From NCBI GenBank assembly GCA_035048815.1, contig JAUCBN010000043.1, positions 8,559,001-8,623,000 on the forward strand: DNA of 64,000 nt. Direction: 5' to 3'. A model generated the notes under the pieces. That model did no database searches. It saw only the letters and a list, made by a program, of their open reading frames with translations, and was not told the origin of the DNA. Every line of letters starts with the position of its first letter. The stretch's first letter is position 1. The position numbers were made by a program, and so were the translations under genes. Positions 1 through 11,575 of this stretch are shown here, piece after piece. The stretch comes from Abelmoschus esculentus. Taxonomy: Eukaryota > Streptophyta > Magnoliopsida > Malvales > Malvaceae.

Positions 1-230
1 TTGAACGTTCTTGAGCGTTCTTGAAGAGTTCTTCCTAGCTCATCTCGTTTGATTCGCTTCCGCATAGAATGCTTTGCGTTTGTTGGTGCTTGGGAAGTTT
101 GATCTTCCGTGAAGGGTGAAAAGGCTTACTTAGGCATTTGTCTAGAGTTATAAAGCCTAAGGCCGCACGTTCTGGATAGAGTTGCCGAGTTCTACGGGCG
201 TGAAAATCTAGGGACGTGACACTTTGTATT
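1..230. other. Unassigned stretch, possible LTR end
   Basis: No gene is visible. The base composition is mixed, unlike the G-poor tract that follows. Around 216-223 the sequence reads GGGACGTGACA, which on the minus strand would be TGTCACGTCCC, a start typical of some plant Ty3 LTRs. That is the only hint of identity; no second LTR copy, primer-binding site or polypurine tract is visible to confirm it. The first 25 bases contain a short direct repeat of the form TTGANCGTTC. Confidence 0.25.
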
Positions 231-1395
231 CAACAATAATTTTATCAAATTATATAAAATTTCCATTTCACAATCAACAAAAAATTACACCTTTTTTACT
301 TATAAAAGTTTAAAAATTTCCACCAATAATATTATAAATCTACCAAAATCACTCTCAATCTCAATATCTCACACTTACCTATTTACAAAAATCCTAAAAT
401 CAAGGAAAATAGATTCTTAAATATTCAAAACATTTTCAAATTCACCTAAATTATATTACTTGCCAATATTTAAAAACCATAATATATTTTATCGTTTATA
501 CTCTCCCCCTACCATAATTAAATACCATATCTTTTTTTACTATATACCTTTATCTTTTATGCTAATTAATTTACACATATTCTTTCTTTATTCTTTTCAT
601 TCTCTTTATCCCACTTACCCTAATTACAATTTATCTCTTTACACAACTACCAATAATTTTCTTAACTATTTTTATCATTACGCTTCTTTTTTCTTTTCCA
701 TACCTTTTTTTACTCTTTTCAACCCACATATCTCTTATTACAATATTACTTTTACTTTATTACTTAAAATCTCTAAAAATATTCAATGTTCAATATTCAA
801 TATTCAATTTTCTTCTACCAAACCATTATTGGGTCCATACTATGGCTCCCTATTTTAATGATTTCTCCATCACATACAACTTATTCATACCAACCCATTA
901 TTGGGTACTCTCAATGATCCAACCATCTAATAATATCTTATACAATTCTATTTTCTTCAGCCCAGCCTGCTATTGGGTTCCTTCCACTTATCTCACACAA
1001 CCAATCATAACAAAGACCGTAACATTAGAACACACGAATACCACTAATTTTTCCCAATTTCATAAACAACCAGCAATTATATACGCATATTTTTTCTCAC
1101 AATTTTCTATGTCTAAACTATCCCACCTTATTATCATAAAATTATCTTCTAATCAATTCTAATTCTCTCTTCCAAAATCCAAGTTCCACCCAACACTGAA
1201 CCACAACCTTTTCAACTATCTAAAATTAAAAATACTAACCAATAATAATATCAAATTACCAACTTCTCTCCAAATGTCACTATCCCAAATAATATTATCA
1301 AATTATAAAAAATTAGACTCTCCACCTTTCAAAACACTTTCAAATATATCTAAAATATTTTACATACACCAAAAGAAAACAAAATACACTCCAAT
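231..1395. other. Strongly G-depleted AT-rich intergenic tract
   Basis: This ~1.1-kb stretch is A, T and C with very few G on the plus strand. Open frames of 132 and 106 codons at 460-858 and 842-1162 are low-complexity (rich in F, Y, I, S, T) and match no family I recognise, so I do not call them genes. A short motif ending in TATTGGG recurs at about 824-837, 893-906 and 966-979, roughly 70 bases apart. The tract ends where recognisable LINE sequence begins. It may be older LINE 5' region, a decayed LTR or plain intergenic DNA. Confidence 0.5.
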
Positions 1396-1471
1396 GGAAA
1401 AAGCTGGGATGAGCAGCGAAAAAAACTCTACGGCGGAGGTTGACATGGCTCAACCCCGCCGATCCAAATGA
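1396..1471 (+). pseudogene. LINE ORF1, C-terminal remnant
   Basis: A short in-frame piece ending in AQPRRSK and a TGA. Plant L1 ORF1 proteins commonly end in a basic QPRR-like tail directly before the ORF2 methionine, and here the ORF1 stop overlaps the ORF2 start at 1468 by four bases (ATGA). The nucleic-acid-binding zinc knuckle expected earlier in ORF1 is missing. The call rests on position and tail motif only. Confidence 0.5.
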
Positions 1472-2178
1472 AAATCATGTGTTGGAACTGCCAAGGCCTT
1501 GGTAAAGCCCGGGCAGTTCTAAATCTCAAAAAAATAATCACCAAATATGAACCTGATATTTTATTTCTTTGCGAAATTAGACTAAATAAAACTCGATGTA
1601 ATTCTCTTAGTGCATCACTTGATATGCAAGGATGCTTATCGGTAGGAAATAGTCCTACTTGTACTGGCCTTGCACTACTATGGAATAATAAAATTCAAAC
1701 CGATTTACTCTCTTATTCTGATCGCCATATCGATTGCATTATTAACCATGATGACTCCAAATTTCACTTTACCGGCTTACATGGTTATGCTAATACAAAC
1801 CATAAATTTAAAACATGGCAATTAATAGATTCTTTAAAATCATCCTCCAACCTCCCATGGCTTTTAGGTGGAGAGTTTAATGAAATACTATATGACAATG
1901 AAAAACAAGGAGGATGCCGTCGCACACGATCCCAAATCATTAATTTTCAAGAATTTTTATCTAGAAACGAACTCCTCGATTGCAAACCTAACTCAGGATG
2001 GTTCACATGGTTCAAACATGGACCCAACTCACAACCTATCTTTGAATGATTGGACCGATTCATTGGATCAACCAACTAGATAAATATGTATCCCAATTAT
2101 ACTATTACTTCACATTTTCAATCCAAATCTGACCACTATTCTATAATGCTTGACACTTCTCCCATTACATTTGCTAGA
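1468..2178 (+). pseudogene. LINE ORF2 endonuclease domain
   Basis: Endonuclease/exonuclease/phosphatase domain that nicks target DNA during LINE insertion. It opens with MKIMCWNCQGLG, the usual plant L1 ORF2 start with the metal-binding Asn, followed by a Glu in LFLCEIRL. The catalytic segment normally written GGDFNEIL reads GGEFNEIL (about 1868-1891), so the key Asp is a Glu. The C-terminal SDH motif survives as SDHYSIML (about 2131). Two nonsense codons interrupt the domain: TGA at 2047-2049, where the family has Arg before LDR, and TAG at 2077-2079, where the family usually has Trp. The domain is continuous in frame otherwise and runs directly into RT. Confidence 0.85.
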
Positions 2179-4865
2179 AAACGAAATTTTAATAAAAAAT
2201 TCCGTTTTGAGGAATGTTGGGCCAACAATGATGAAAGCAAAAACCTAATCAAGGATATTTGGACCAATACGAATGAGAATACCTTAAACAAAATACAAAA
2301 GATTGGCAACCGTCTAACCTCTTGGCAGAATTCTCAAAGAAAAAAAACAAATGAACGCCTTCAATACTTAACCACATACATTAATAATAGTCTAAGACAA
2401 CCAATACCATCCTCTGAGGAGCACCGCCTCATTGAAGCAAAAAAAGAACTGCAAGTACTTCAACATAACAACGAAATATATTGGGCCCAACGCTCTAGAA
2501 CTAACTGGCTACAACATGGAGACAAAAATACTTCTTTCTTCCACGCCCGAGCCAATGGACGTCGCAAGAAAAACACTATTCAAGGCCTCTTTGATAATTC
2601 CAACACTTGTCACACGGAAGAATCCAACATTCTCTCAATTGCTACAGAATATTTCCAAAACCTTTTCTCTACATCCAATCCAACTCCTTCGACTGATATC
2701 CTTGATAACATTCCAACTACAATCACACCACAAATGAATGAAAATTTAAATAAACCTTACACAGAAGAAGAAGTTATAAATGCTTTTCGTGATATAGATC
2801 CTCGGAAAGCTCCAGGGATCGATGGTTTTCCAAGTAGTTTTTACCGACAACATTGGGATACACTTGGTAAGGACATAATACGACTATGCCTTGATCTGCT
2901 CTCGGGTGCAACGAACATGGCTGAAGTCAATCAAACTATTTTTGTCCTATTCCCGAAAAAACAAAATCCAACGACAATGAGGCAACTTTGTCCAATAAGC
3001 CTTTGCACTGTTATATACAAAATTGTATCTAAAGTTTTAGTCAATCGTCTCAAAACATTCATACCTCTATGTATTAGTAACAACCAAGCAACTTTTATTC
3101 AAGGTAGAAACATCATGGACAATATTCTAATTGCACATGAACTACTTCACACCCTCAATACGAGAGATTCCCACCTCTCTAAAGGTACAAGTCTGAAGTT
3201 AGACATGGAAAAAGCCTTTGATCGTGTGGAATGGCCTTTCTTACAACAAATTATGCAACATATAGGTTTCAACAACACATGGATTTCTACTATAATGAAA
3301 TGTATCACTACCGTTTCATACCAAGTCCGTGTAAACGACTCTTTATCTCAATCTTTTAAACCACAACGAGGTCTGCGACAATGAGACCCCTTCTCTCCAT
3401 TCCTCTTCCTATTCTGCACCCATGGATTAACAGCTATACTAAATGCTCAAAATGCTAATGGCAACCTCCCTAGACTCAGTGCTAGTCGACATGGCCCAAA
3501 AATAAACCATCTACTTTTCGCTGATGATTGCTTGGTCTTCATAAAAAACAACACCACTGAAGCTAATCATCTCAAAAATGCTCTATACCAATATGCTACC
3601 TCCTCAGGTCAAGCTATTAATTTTGAAAAATCTACAATCTACTTTTCCCCAAAAACTACTTTATCTCAAAGAGCAACTGTTAATAATATTCTCCAAGTCC
3701 AAGAGGTTAGTGACCCTGGTATTTACCTGGGTGTCCCTCTCTTAATTGGAAAAAACAAAACAACTTCGTTCGGATTTACCAGAGATAAAGTTAACGCAAG
3801 TCTCTCCAAATGGGATAAACACCTATTATCTTTTAGCGGTAGAGAGGTATTCATAAAATCTGTCATTCAATCTCTTCCACAATATGTCATGTCATGCTAC
3901 CTTCTTCCACATAATATTAACGATGACATGACCACTTCTATTCGCCGATACTGGTGATCAGGAAAAGGTAATAAAAATGGTTGGCACATGCTTCCTTGGG
4001 AGATTGTATGCCGACCAAAATCAGTAGGGGCATGGGCTTCCGCGACCTCCATAACTTTAATATCGCTTTGTTAGGAAAACAAATATGGAGACTACTCTAT
4101 GAACCATATAACCTCCTTGGGCAGGTATATCAAGCTAAATACTACCCTTCTAGAAACATCCTCGATGGTACTTTGACAAAAAAATCTTCTTTTGCTTGGA
4201 AGGGCATCTGTACGGCTCTGAAAAAACTCATTCCTGGTTTTGTTCCAAGACCAGGAATAAATAACAAGATTGACATATTCCATGATCTATGGGGAGGCTC
4301 CTCTCTGGTTCAACTTTTTGACGAATATGAAATTTCCAGTGAAATTCCAAAACGAGCTCGGGATTTTATGATTCTTGGGCAACCATAATGGGATGAGCCT
4401 AAAATACATTCCTTTTTTGATAGAGAGGATGCCAAAGCTATTCTAAACATCCCTATAATTAATGACCATCGAGATACAACCATATGGATGAACAATGACT
4501 GTGGAATTTATTCTGTTAAATCAGGTTATTTATTCTTACAAAAACCACGCGGACCTCTATATAGACCTACACGCATTTGGAAAACCATTTCTAAGCTACC
4601 AGCTTTACCAAAGGTTAGAGCCTTTGGATGACGACTAGGTCACGATGCTCTTCCTACAGCATCCAAATTAATGAATGCTAACCTAGGAAATGGCATTTGT
4701 CCAATTTGTGCAACTATAATTGAAACTCCGATGCATGCTCTACGCGACAGTCTTGATGCTTATGAAACTATTCCTTTAGCAGGTTTCCCTACTTTAATCC
4801 CATCAGGAAATTTTACATCGTCACTTCATTGGATGGAGATTGCAGGGTCTAAACTCAACAACTAG
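2179..4865 (+). pseudogene. LINE ORF2 reverse transcriptase and zinc region
   Basis: RT domain that copies LINE RNA at the nicked target. Visible motifs are KAPGIDGFPSSFY (about 2809), LCPISLCTVIYKIVSKVLVNRL, QATFIQGRNIMDNILIAHE, LDMEKAFDRVEW (first catalytic Asp, about 3200), RGLRQ-stop-DP, and the catalytic box FADD (about 3518-3530), which is intact. After it come the IYLGVPLL segment and the zinc-binding region (CPICATIIETPMHAL, about 4699). Breaks: TGA 3382-3384, TGA 3955-3957, a frameshift near 4020, TAA 4386-4388, TGA 4629-4631 and TAG 4863-4865. Several sit where the family has Trp. No active enzyme is possible. Confidence 0.9.
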
Positions 4866-5552
4866 GAGTTTGCTCTTTTTCTAACGATACTATGGAATAT
4901 TTGGAATAGACAAAATGATTGGATCCATAATAACCATCTCCAACCACCATGGTTAACCCTAGCAAATGCCAAATCATTATTGAATGACTATCAAAATGCA
5001 AACATTTGCTCCTCTACTGGTAACCCACATAGACCCATTCTTCAAAACCAAACTTGGAAAAAACCAGGCAATGGCTCTATTAAAATAAACTCGGATGGTG
5101 CTTTTGATCCCATCTCCGGAAGTGCTGCAATTGGTGTTGCAGCACGTAACTCGGACGGTGTGGTTTTGGGAGGAATTTCTCTTCCTCTTGTTGAATGCCC
5201 TGATGCTGCCTCGGTTGAAGCACAAGCAATCCTAGCTAGACTTCGACTTGCATCTCAGAAAGGTTGGACGAATATTACCTTTGAGACAGATTCAGCCTCC
5301 ATTGCTAATAAAGTCAACCAGGGTGGACCAGATCTCTCAACTTTACAACCTTTGGTGTCCACGATCCGCACTTCCATGGAAAGTTTAATAAATTGTCGGA
5401 TCGCTTATTTACCTAGAGGGGCCAATAATGTAGCCCATACTCTTGCTTCAAGGGCCATGCGTACTTTATGTAATCTTCACTTTGACTCTGATATGCTTGA
5501 TTTTATAAGGGCTTTTGTAAACTATGAGAGATTTAACTCTCCTTCTCAATAA
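4866..5552 (+). pseudogene. LINE ORF2 RNase H domain
   Basis: C-terminal RNase H of the plant LINE type, which degrades the RNA strand of the RNA-DNA hybrid. The catalytic residues are recognisable: Asp in INSDGAF (about 5087), Glu in SVEAQAILARLRLA (about 5213), Asp in FETDSASI (about 5280), and the His-containing region PRGANNVAHTLA (about 5412). A run of 190 codons from 4980 is uninterrupted and ends with TAA at 5550-5552, so this is the best preserved part of the LINE. It is not a separate gene; it continues ORF2 after the stop at 4863. Confidence 0.88.
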
Positions 5553-5653
5553 AATTCTAGGGGTACTCTTTTCCCAATAGGGGCCTCCATCCCTCTTTTG
5601 GGATGGAAGTGTTAGGGAGTTTTTAACGAGGCCCTTTTTCCGTCAAAAAAAAA
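5553..5653 (+). other. LINE 3' UTR and poly-A tail
   Basis: About 90 bases follow the ORF2 stop. They include an imperfect inverted repeat of a CATCCC / GGGATG type at about 5588-5606 and end in a nine-base A-run at 5645-5653. The A-run is followed at once by satellite sequence starting TCGAACGG, which fixes the right edge of the LINE. Confidence 0.75.
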
Positions 5654-5977
5654 TCGAACGGATTTACTATAAAGCCCATTTAGAGATGCACGCTCTAAAC
5701 CCTACAAAACGGTAAAAAGTGAAATTAAATCAAATTTTATGAGTTGAAGTTGTTAATTATGGTCTTTTGAACCTAATTATACAGCATAATATCAAATTTT
5801 GAGCTTTTACTCGGTTAAAATTCGAACGGTTTCACTATAAATCCCATTTAGACATGCATGCTCTAAATCCTACAAAAATATGGAAAATGATATTAAATCA
5901 AATATTAGGGGTACAAGAATTTAATTATGGTCTTTTGAACTGAATTATACATCTTAAGCTCAAATTTTGAGTTTCTT
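5654..5977. repeat. ~169-bp satellite, left block
   Basis: Two partial monomers of the satellite described for 7250-11221. The characteristic core (TCACTATAAA followed by CCCATTTAGACATGC, then ACAAAA and GTTAATTATGG) occurs twice. The block starts directly at the LINE poly-A and is cut on the right by the unclassified insertion beginning TGTAACCCC at 5978. Confidence 0.9.
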
Positions 5978-6423
5978 TGTAACCCCTCAATTTTAACTTA
6001 AAGAGCATGATAGGTTAAAACTGTTACTTTTAAAACTTTCATGTCAAGTAATTGAAAAAAATGATTTAAAAACCAAATTTGTAAATCAAAAGATAAAAAC
6101 ACGGTTAAAAAAAATAAATATTCTTATTTAAAATTAACAAATTTGAATAACTAGTTTTATGCATGAGGTTTAAATACATCCCAACCCTAATAATACCAAA
6201 AAAAAATGTCTATAAATAATTATACTAAAAATAGTAATAAACCGTATCCGAGAGAGATCTCCCTGTACCAACTCCTAGGGCCAGATATATGAAATAAAAA
6301 AACTAAAAGAGTGAGCTATAAAGCCCAGTGTGTCTCTAAAGTACAGTCAAACATCACAATGTCCCTCAATTCAGAATCACAATTATAATCTAACTTTTCG
6401 TGATAATATAAAAACAAGTATTG

Positions 6424-6815
6424 ATGAATGCAATGTCACAAAGAATACAATCCCATACTCCGAACGCCAAACACAATGGTGGCAAAGCCAACCGATCACA
6501 GTGGAGGTAGTTCCCCAGAACCCCTCACCCCTTATTTCACCAAACACAGTGTGGTAAAACCACCTTTCTTCGTACAATCCCACCCTATGCACATACTATG
6601 CAATCAATATCACAGTTCTCAAAAAGTCTCATCATAGATATGAGTGATGAATGCACTGTCACAGAGAATGCAGTCCCATACTCCGAACGCCAAACACAGT
6701 GGTGGGAAAGCCAACCGATCTTAAAGGAGGTAGTTCCCCAAAACCCCTCACCCCTTATTTCGCCAAACACAGTGTGGTAAAACCACCTTCCTCCGTACAA
6801 TCCACCCCATGCACA
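6424..6815. repeat. Two-copy ~220-bp direct repeat
   Basis: Two copies of one ~165-bp segment lie about 223 bases apart (6424-6590 and 6647-6815). Both contain CCATACTCCGAACGCCAAAC, then AGCCAACCGATC, GGAGGTAGTTCCCC and CCCCTCACCCCTTATTTC, and end in AGTGTGGTAAAACCACC. They differ at a modest number of positions. The last of these motifs is itself partly palindromic (GTGGT...ACCAC). Confidence 0.8.
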
Positions 6816-6955
6816 TGAAATGCAATCAATGCTAATGATCTCAAATGTCTCAGCACATATAATCGTATAGAATACGAAACACACAATTTAGATATTTTGA
6901 TCGTAGTATCACAGGGAATCTCAAGATCACAATAAATAGTTAATCACAGAACATA

Positions 6956-7190
6956 AATCTAGCACTAGAAGAGAACACACATTTAAATTCATTTAACAAT
7001 AGCACATGAAGAAGCACACCTTTAGCACAAGAAGAAAACACACCTTTTGAATTCATTTGACAATAGAACAGAAAGAAACACATATTTAACGCAAGTAAAG
7101 AAAACACATTTAACACAAGAAGAAAACACACATTAAATTCATTTAACAATAGCACAAAAAATACACAATTAACACGATAAGAAATACATT
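6956..7190. repeat. Short A-rich tandem repeat
   Basis: A degenerate tandem repeat with units of roughly 55-75 bases. Each is built from an AGCACAAGAAGAAAACACAC-like part followed by TTTAAATTCATTTAACAATA. About four imperfect units can be followed. The ORF on the minus strand across it is a by-product of the repeat. Confidence 0.7.
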
Positions 7191-7249
7191 AAATCTAAGA
7201 AGTTAACGTTAAAAACTTTACCCTCAAAACCATTTTAATTTATATTATT

Positions 7250-10200
7250 TCACTATAAAGACCATTTAGATATGCACGCTCTGAACTGTACAAAACGATC
7301 GAAAATGATATTAAATCAATTTTTTTGGGTACAAGAAGTTAATTATGGAATTTTGAACCTAATTATAAAGCTTAAACTAAAATTATGAGATTTATACTCA
7401 GTTAAAATTCGAACGGGTTCATTATAAAGCCCATTTAGAAATGAAAGCTCTAAACCCTACAAAACGATCGAAAATGATATTAAATCAAATTTAGGGGGTA
7501 CAAGAATTTAACTATGGTTTTTTGAACCTAATTATACAGCTTAAACTCAAATTTTGAGCTTTTTACTCGGTTAAAATTCGAATGAGTTCACTATAAAGCC
7601 CATTTAGACATGAACACTCTGAACCTTATAAAACGATCGAAAATAATATTAACTAATATTTTATGAGTTCAAATTGTTAATTATGTTCTTTTAAACCTAA
7701 TTATACAGCTTAATGTCAAATTTTGAGATTTTTACTCATTTAAAATTCGAACGGGTTCACTATAAAGCCCATTTAGACATGCATGCTCTAAACCCTACAA
7801 TACGATCGAAAATGAGATTCAATAAAAAAATTTTGTGTAAAAAAGTTAATTATGGGATTCTTAACATAATTATAAAGCTTAAACTCAAATTTTGAGCTTT
7901 TTACTAGGATAAAATTTGAACGAGTTCACTATAAAGCCCATTTAAAAATGCATGCTCTAAACCCTACAAAATGATCGAATATAATATTAAATCAAATTTT
8001 TTGAGTTCAAATTGTTAATTATGCTCTTTTGAACGTAATTATGCAGCATAGTGTTAAATTTTGAGCTTTTTACTCGGTTAAAATACGAACAGGTTCACTA
8101 CAATGCCCATTTAGACCTGCACGCTTTGAACCCTACAAAACGATCGAAAATGATATTCAATAAAAAATTTTGGGTAAAAAAGTTAATTATGGGCTTCTGA
8201 ACCTAATTATACAACTTAAACTCAAATTTTAATCTTTTTACTCGGTTAAAATTTGAAAGCGTTCACTATAAAACCCATTTAGGCATGCACTCTCGAAACC
8301 ATACAAAACGATCGAAAATAATATTAAATTAAATTTTATGGGTACAAGAACTTCATTATGGAATTTTGAACCTAATTATAAATCTTAAATTCAAATTTTG
8401 AGCTTTCTACTTGATTAAAATTCGAACGGGTTCATTATAAAGCCCATTTAAAAATGCATGCTCTGAACCCTACGAAACGATAAAAAATGATATAAAATAA
8501 AATTTTATGAGTTCAAATTTTTAATTATGGGATTTTGAACCTAATTATACAACTTAATGTTTTTTGAGATTTTTACTTGGTTAAAATTCGAACGGGTTCA
8601 CTATAAAGCCCATTTAGACATGCACGCTCTAATCCTACAAAACGATCTAAAATGAAATTCAATCAAATTTTTTGGGCACAAAAAATTAATTCTGTAATTT
8701 TGAACCTGATTATACACCTTAAACTCAAATTTTGAGCTTCTTACTCGGTTAAAATTCGAACGGATCACTATAAAGCCCATTTAGACATGCACGCTCTAAA
8801 CCTTAGAAAATGATCGAATATGATATTAAATCAAATTTTATGGGTACAAGAAGTTTATTATGGTCTTTTAAACCTAATTATACAGATTAAAATCAAATTT
8901 TGAGCTTTTTACTAGGTTAAAATTCGAACGGGTACACTATAAAGCCCATTTAGACATGCACGTTCAGAACCTTAAAAAACAATCGAAAATGAAGGAAAAT
9001 CAAATTTTTGGGGCACAAAAAATTAATTATGGGATTTTGAACCAAATTATATAGCTTAAACTAAAATTTTTAGCTTCTTACTCAGTTAAAATTCGAACGG
9101 GTTCACTATAAAGCCCATTTAGACATGCACGCTCTAAGTCCTACAAAACAATCGAAAATGATATTAAATCAAATTTTAAGGGCACAAGAAGTTAATTATG
9201 GTCTTTTGAATCTAATTATATAGCTTAAACTCAAATTTTGAGCTTTTTACTCGGTTAAAATTTGAACGAGTTCACTATAAAGTCCAGTTAGACATACACA
9301 CTCTAAACCCTACAAAATGATCGAAAATGATATTTAATCAAATTTTATGGGTACAAGAATTTAATTATGGTCTTTTGAACCTAATTATATAGCTTAAAAT
9401 CAAATTTTGAGCTTTGTACTCGGTTAAAATTCAATCGGGTTCACTCTAATGCCCATTTAGAAATGCGCGCTCTGAACCCTACAAAATGATCAAAAATGAT
9501 ATTAAATCAAATTTTAGGAGTTCAAATTGTTAATTATGGGCTTTAGAACCTAATTAGACAACTTATAGTAAAATTTTGATCTTTTTACTTGGTTAAAAGT
9601 CGAACAGATTCACTATAAAGCCCTTTTAGACATGAACACTCTAAACCTAACAAAACAATCGAAAATGATATTCAATCAAATTTTTTGGGTACAAAAAGTT
9701 AATTATGGACTTCTGAACATAATTATATAGATGAAACTTAAAATTTTAGCCTTTACTCGGTTAAAATTCGAATGGGTTCACTATAAAGCCCATTTAGACG
9801 TGCACGTTCTGAACCCTACAAAACGACCGAAAATGATATTTAATCAAATTTTTTGGTTACAAAATGTTAATTATAGGCTTTTGAATCTATTATACAGCTT
9901 AAACACAAATTTTATTTTTTTACTTAATTAAAATTCGAACGGGTTCACTGTAAATCCCATTTAGACATGTACGCTCTAAACCCTACAAATTGATCAAAAA
10001 TAATATTAAATCAAATTTTATGGGTTCGAAAAGTTAACTATGGGATTTTGAACCTAATTATACAGCTTAAACTCAAATTTTTAGCTTCTTACTCGGTTAA
10101 AATTCGAACGGGTTCATTATAATACCCATTTAGACATGCACGCTCTAAATCCTACAAAAAGATCGAAAATGATATTAAATCGAATTTTATGGGTACAAAA

Positions 10201-11221
10201 AGTTAATTAGGGTCTTTTGAACCTAATTATACAACTTAAACTCAAATTTTTAGCTTTTTACTCGGTTAAAATTCGAACGTGTTCACTATAAAGCCCATTT
10301 AGACATGCACACTCTAAACCCTACAAAACGATCAAAACTGATATTAAGTCAAATTTTATGAGTTTAAATTGATAATTATGGGCTTTTGAACCTAATTAAA
10401 CAACTTAATGTCAAATTTCGAGCTTTTTACTTGGTTAAAATTAGAACGTGTTCACTATAAAGCACATTTAGACATGCACGCTCTGAATCCTACAAAACGA
10501 TCGAAAATGATATTCAATCAATTTTTTTGGGCACAAAAAGTTAATTATGGACTTTTGAACCTTATTATACAGCTTAAACTCAAATTTTGAACTTTTTACT
10601 CAGTTAAAATTCAAACGGGTTCACTAAAAAGCCCATTTAAACATGCAAACTCTAAACCCTACAAAACGATTGAAAATGATGTTCAATCAAATTTTTTGGG
10701 TACAAAAAGTTTATTATGTGCTTTTAAACCTAATTATACACCATAAACTCAAATTCTGAGCTTTTTACTCGGTTAAAATTCGAGCGGGTTCACTATAAAG
10801 CCCATTTAGACATGCACGCTCTGAACCCTTTAAAACGATCGAAAATGATATTCAATCAAATTTTTTGGGTACAAAAAGTTAATCATGGGATTTTGAACCT
10901 AATTATACAGCTTAAACTCAAATTTTGAGCTTCTTTCTTGGTTAAAATTCGAGCGGGTTCACTATAAAGCCAATTTATACATGCACGCTCTGAATCCCTA
11001 CAAAATGATCGAAAATAATATTCAAGCTAATTTTTTGGGTACAAAAAGTTAATTATGGGCTTTTAAACCTAATTATACAACTGAAAGTATAATTTTGAGC
11101 TTTTTACTCGATTAAAATTCGAACGGGTTCACTATAAAGCCCATATTGACTTACACGCTCTAAACCCTATAAAAAGATCGAAAATGATATTAAATCAAAT
11201 TTTATGGGTTCAAAAAGTAAA
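7250..11221. repeat. ~169-bp satellite, main block
   Basis: About 23 head-to-tail monomers. The distance between successive TCACTATAAAG cores is 168-170 bases wherever I measured it (for example cores at 7761, 7930, 8099, 8267, 8436). A monomer contains TTAAAATTCGAACGGG, TTCACTATAAAGCCC, ATTTAGACATGCACGCTC, CCCTACAAAACGATCG, ATATTAAATCAAATTTTATG, GTTAATTATGGG and CTCAAATTTTGAGCTTTTT. Monomers differ at roughly 10% of sites. Variant forms, such as GGGTACAAGAAG, GAGTTCAAATTG and GGGCACAAAAAG at one position, are interleaved. Length and AT-richness fit a nucleosome-sized centromeric or heterochromatic satellite, but location cannot be read from sequence alone. Short ORFs in it are artefacts of the repeat. 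Confidence 0.95.
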
Positions 11222-11478
11222 GTGTTAATTACTGCAGAAATCACTTATGTTTGAGCGCAGTACAACGTTAGTCACTCATTTTGAAAATGAATCAATAAAG
11301 TCACGCACGTTTTCGGGGTGTAAATATTTGGTCACTCCGACGTTATAAATCTTTAATGGGTAACAATAAGATGATCTGGTGAATTAAAAAATATTTTTTC
11401 CACGATGGCTGCTTACGTGGCTTCCTTCCTCATCATCTTCTTCATGTTAACATGAAAGGGGATGGAAACCACCTCACC
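11222..11478 (+). repeat. Mutator-like element, left TIR
   Basis: Left arm of the ~250-bp terminal inverted repeat. Shared blocks include CACTTATGTTTGAGCGCAGT, GAAAATGAATCAATAAAGTC and GATGATCTGGTGAATTAAAA-like sequence, all found reverse-complemented near 27050-26880. The homology fades just after GGAAACCACC at about 11464-11473. Confidence 0.8.
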
Positions 11479-11575
11479 TGTCTTTACCATAACTTAACCA
11501 CCCTATCCATCCGCCACTACCACAACAAAACCACTAGTTCACCACAGCGCCGCTGCGACCACCCGCCACTACCAC

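Larger units (their letters stand above)
1396..5653 (+). mobile_element. L1-type LINE retrotransposon, defective
   Basis: Non-LTR retrotransposon of the plant L1 group. In order it has the last ~25 codons of ORF1, an apurinic-like endonuclease, a reverse transcriptase, the zinc-binding region found after plant LINE RTs, and a C-terminal RNase H, then a short 3' UTR and an A-run at 5645-5653. Most of ORF1 is absent, fitting the 5' truncation common in target-primed insertion, although the left boundary is uncertain. ORF2 is broken by several stop codons and at least one frameshift, so it cannot make a working protein. Immediately after the A-run comes satellite sequence. The left flank is not satellite and I could not find a target-site duplication, so the insertion has been rearranged or its left end lies further upstream. 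Confidence 0.9.
5978..7249. mobile_element. Unclassified insertion in the satellite, possible LTR remnant
   Basis: A 1.27-kb block with no satellite similarity that splits the array. It starts TGTAACCCCTC, resembling the inverted end of a chromovirus LTR (compare TGTAACCCCCTTAG at 34812). The right end near 7249 has no matching terminus, so it may be a truncated LTR. Inside are a diverged duplication (6424-6590 and 6647-6815) and a short A-rich tandem repeat (6956-7190). No coding domain is recognisable; open frames of 60-99 codons here fall inside the repeats. Confidence 0.4.

Noticed and set aside
460..1162. ORFs of 132 and 106 codons in the G-poor tract
   Set aside because: Low-complexity composition follows from lack of G, which also removes most stop codons. 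No domain is recognisable.
7713..10590. Repeated 60-67-codon ORFs in the satellite (7713-7895, 9731-9931, 10408-10590; also 28267-28786)
   Set aside because: They encode near-identical peptides only because the DNA repeats. Monomer length is mostly not a multiple of three, other monomers lack the frame, and there is no sign of coding constraint.
7250..11221. CRISPR-like regular repeats
   Set aside because: Units are contiguous ~169-bp diverged monomers without unique spacers, in a plant genome context.
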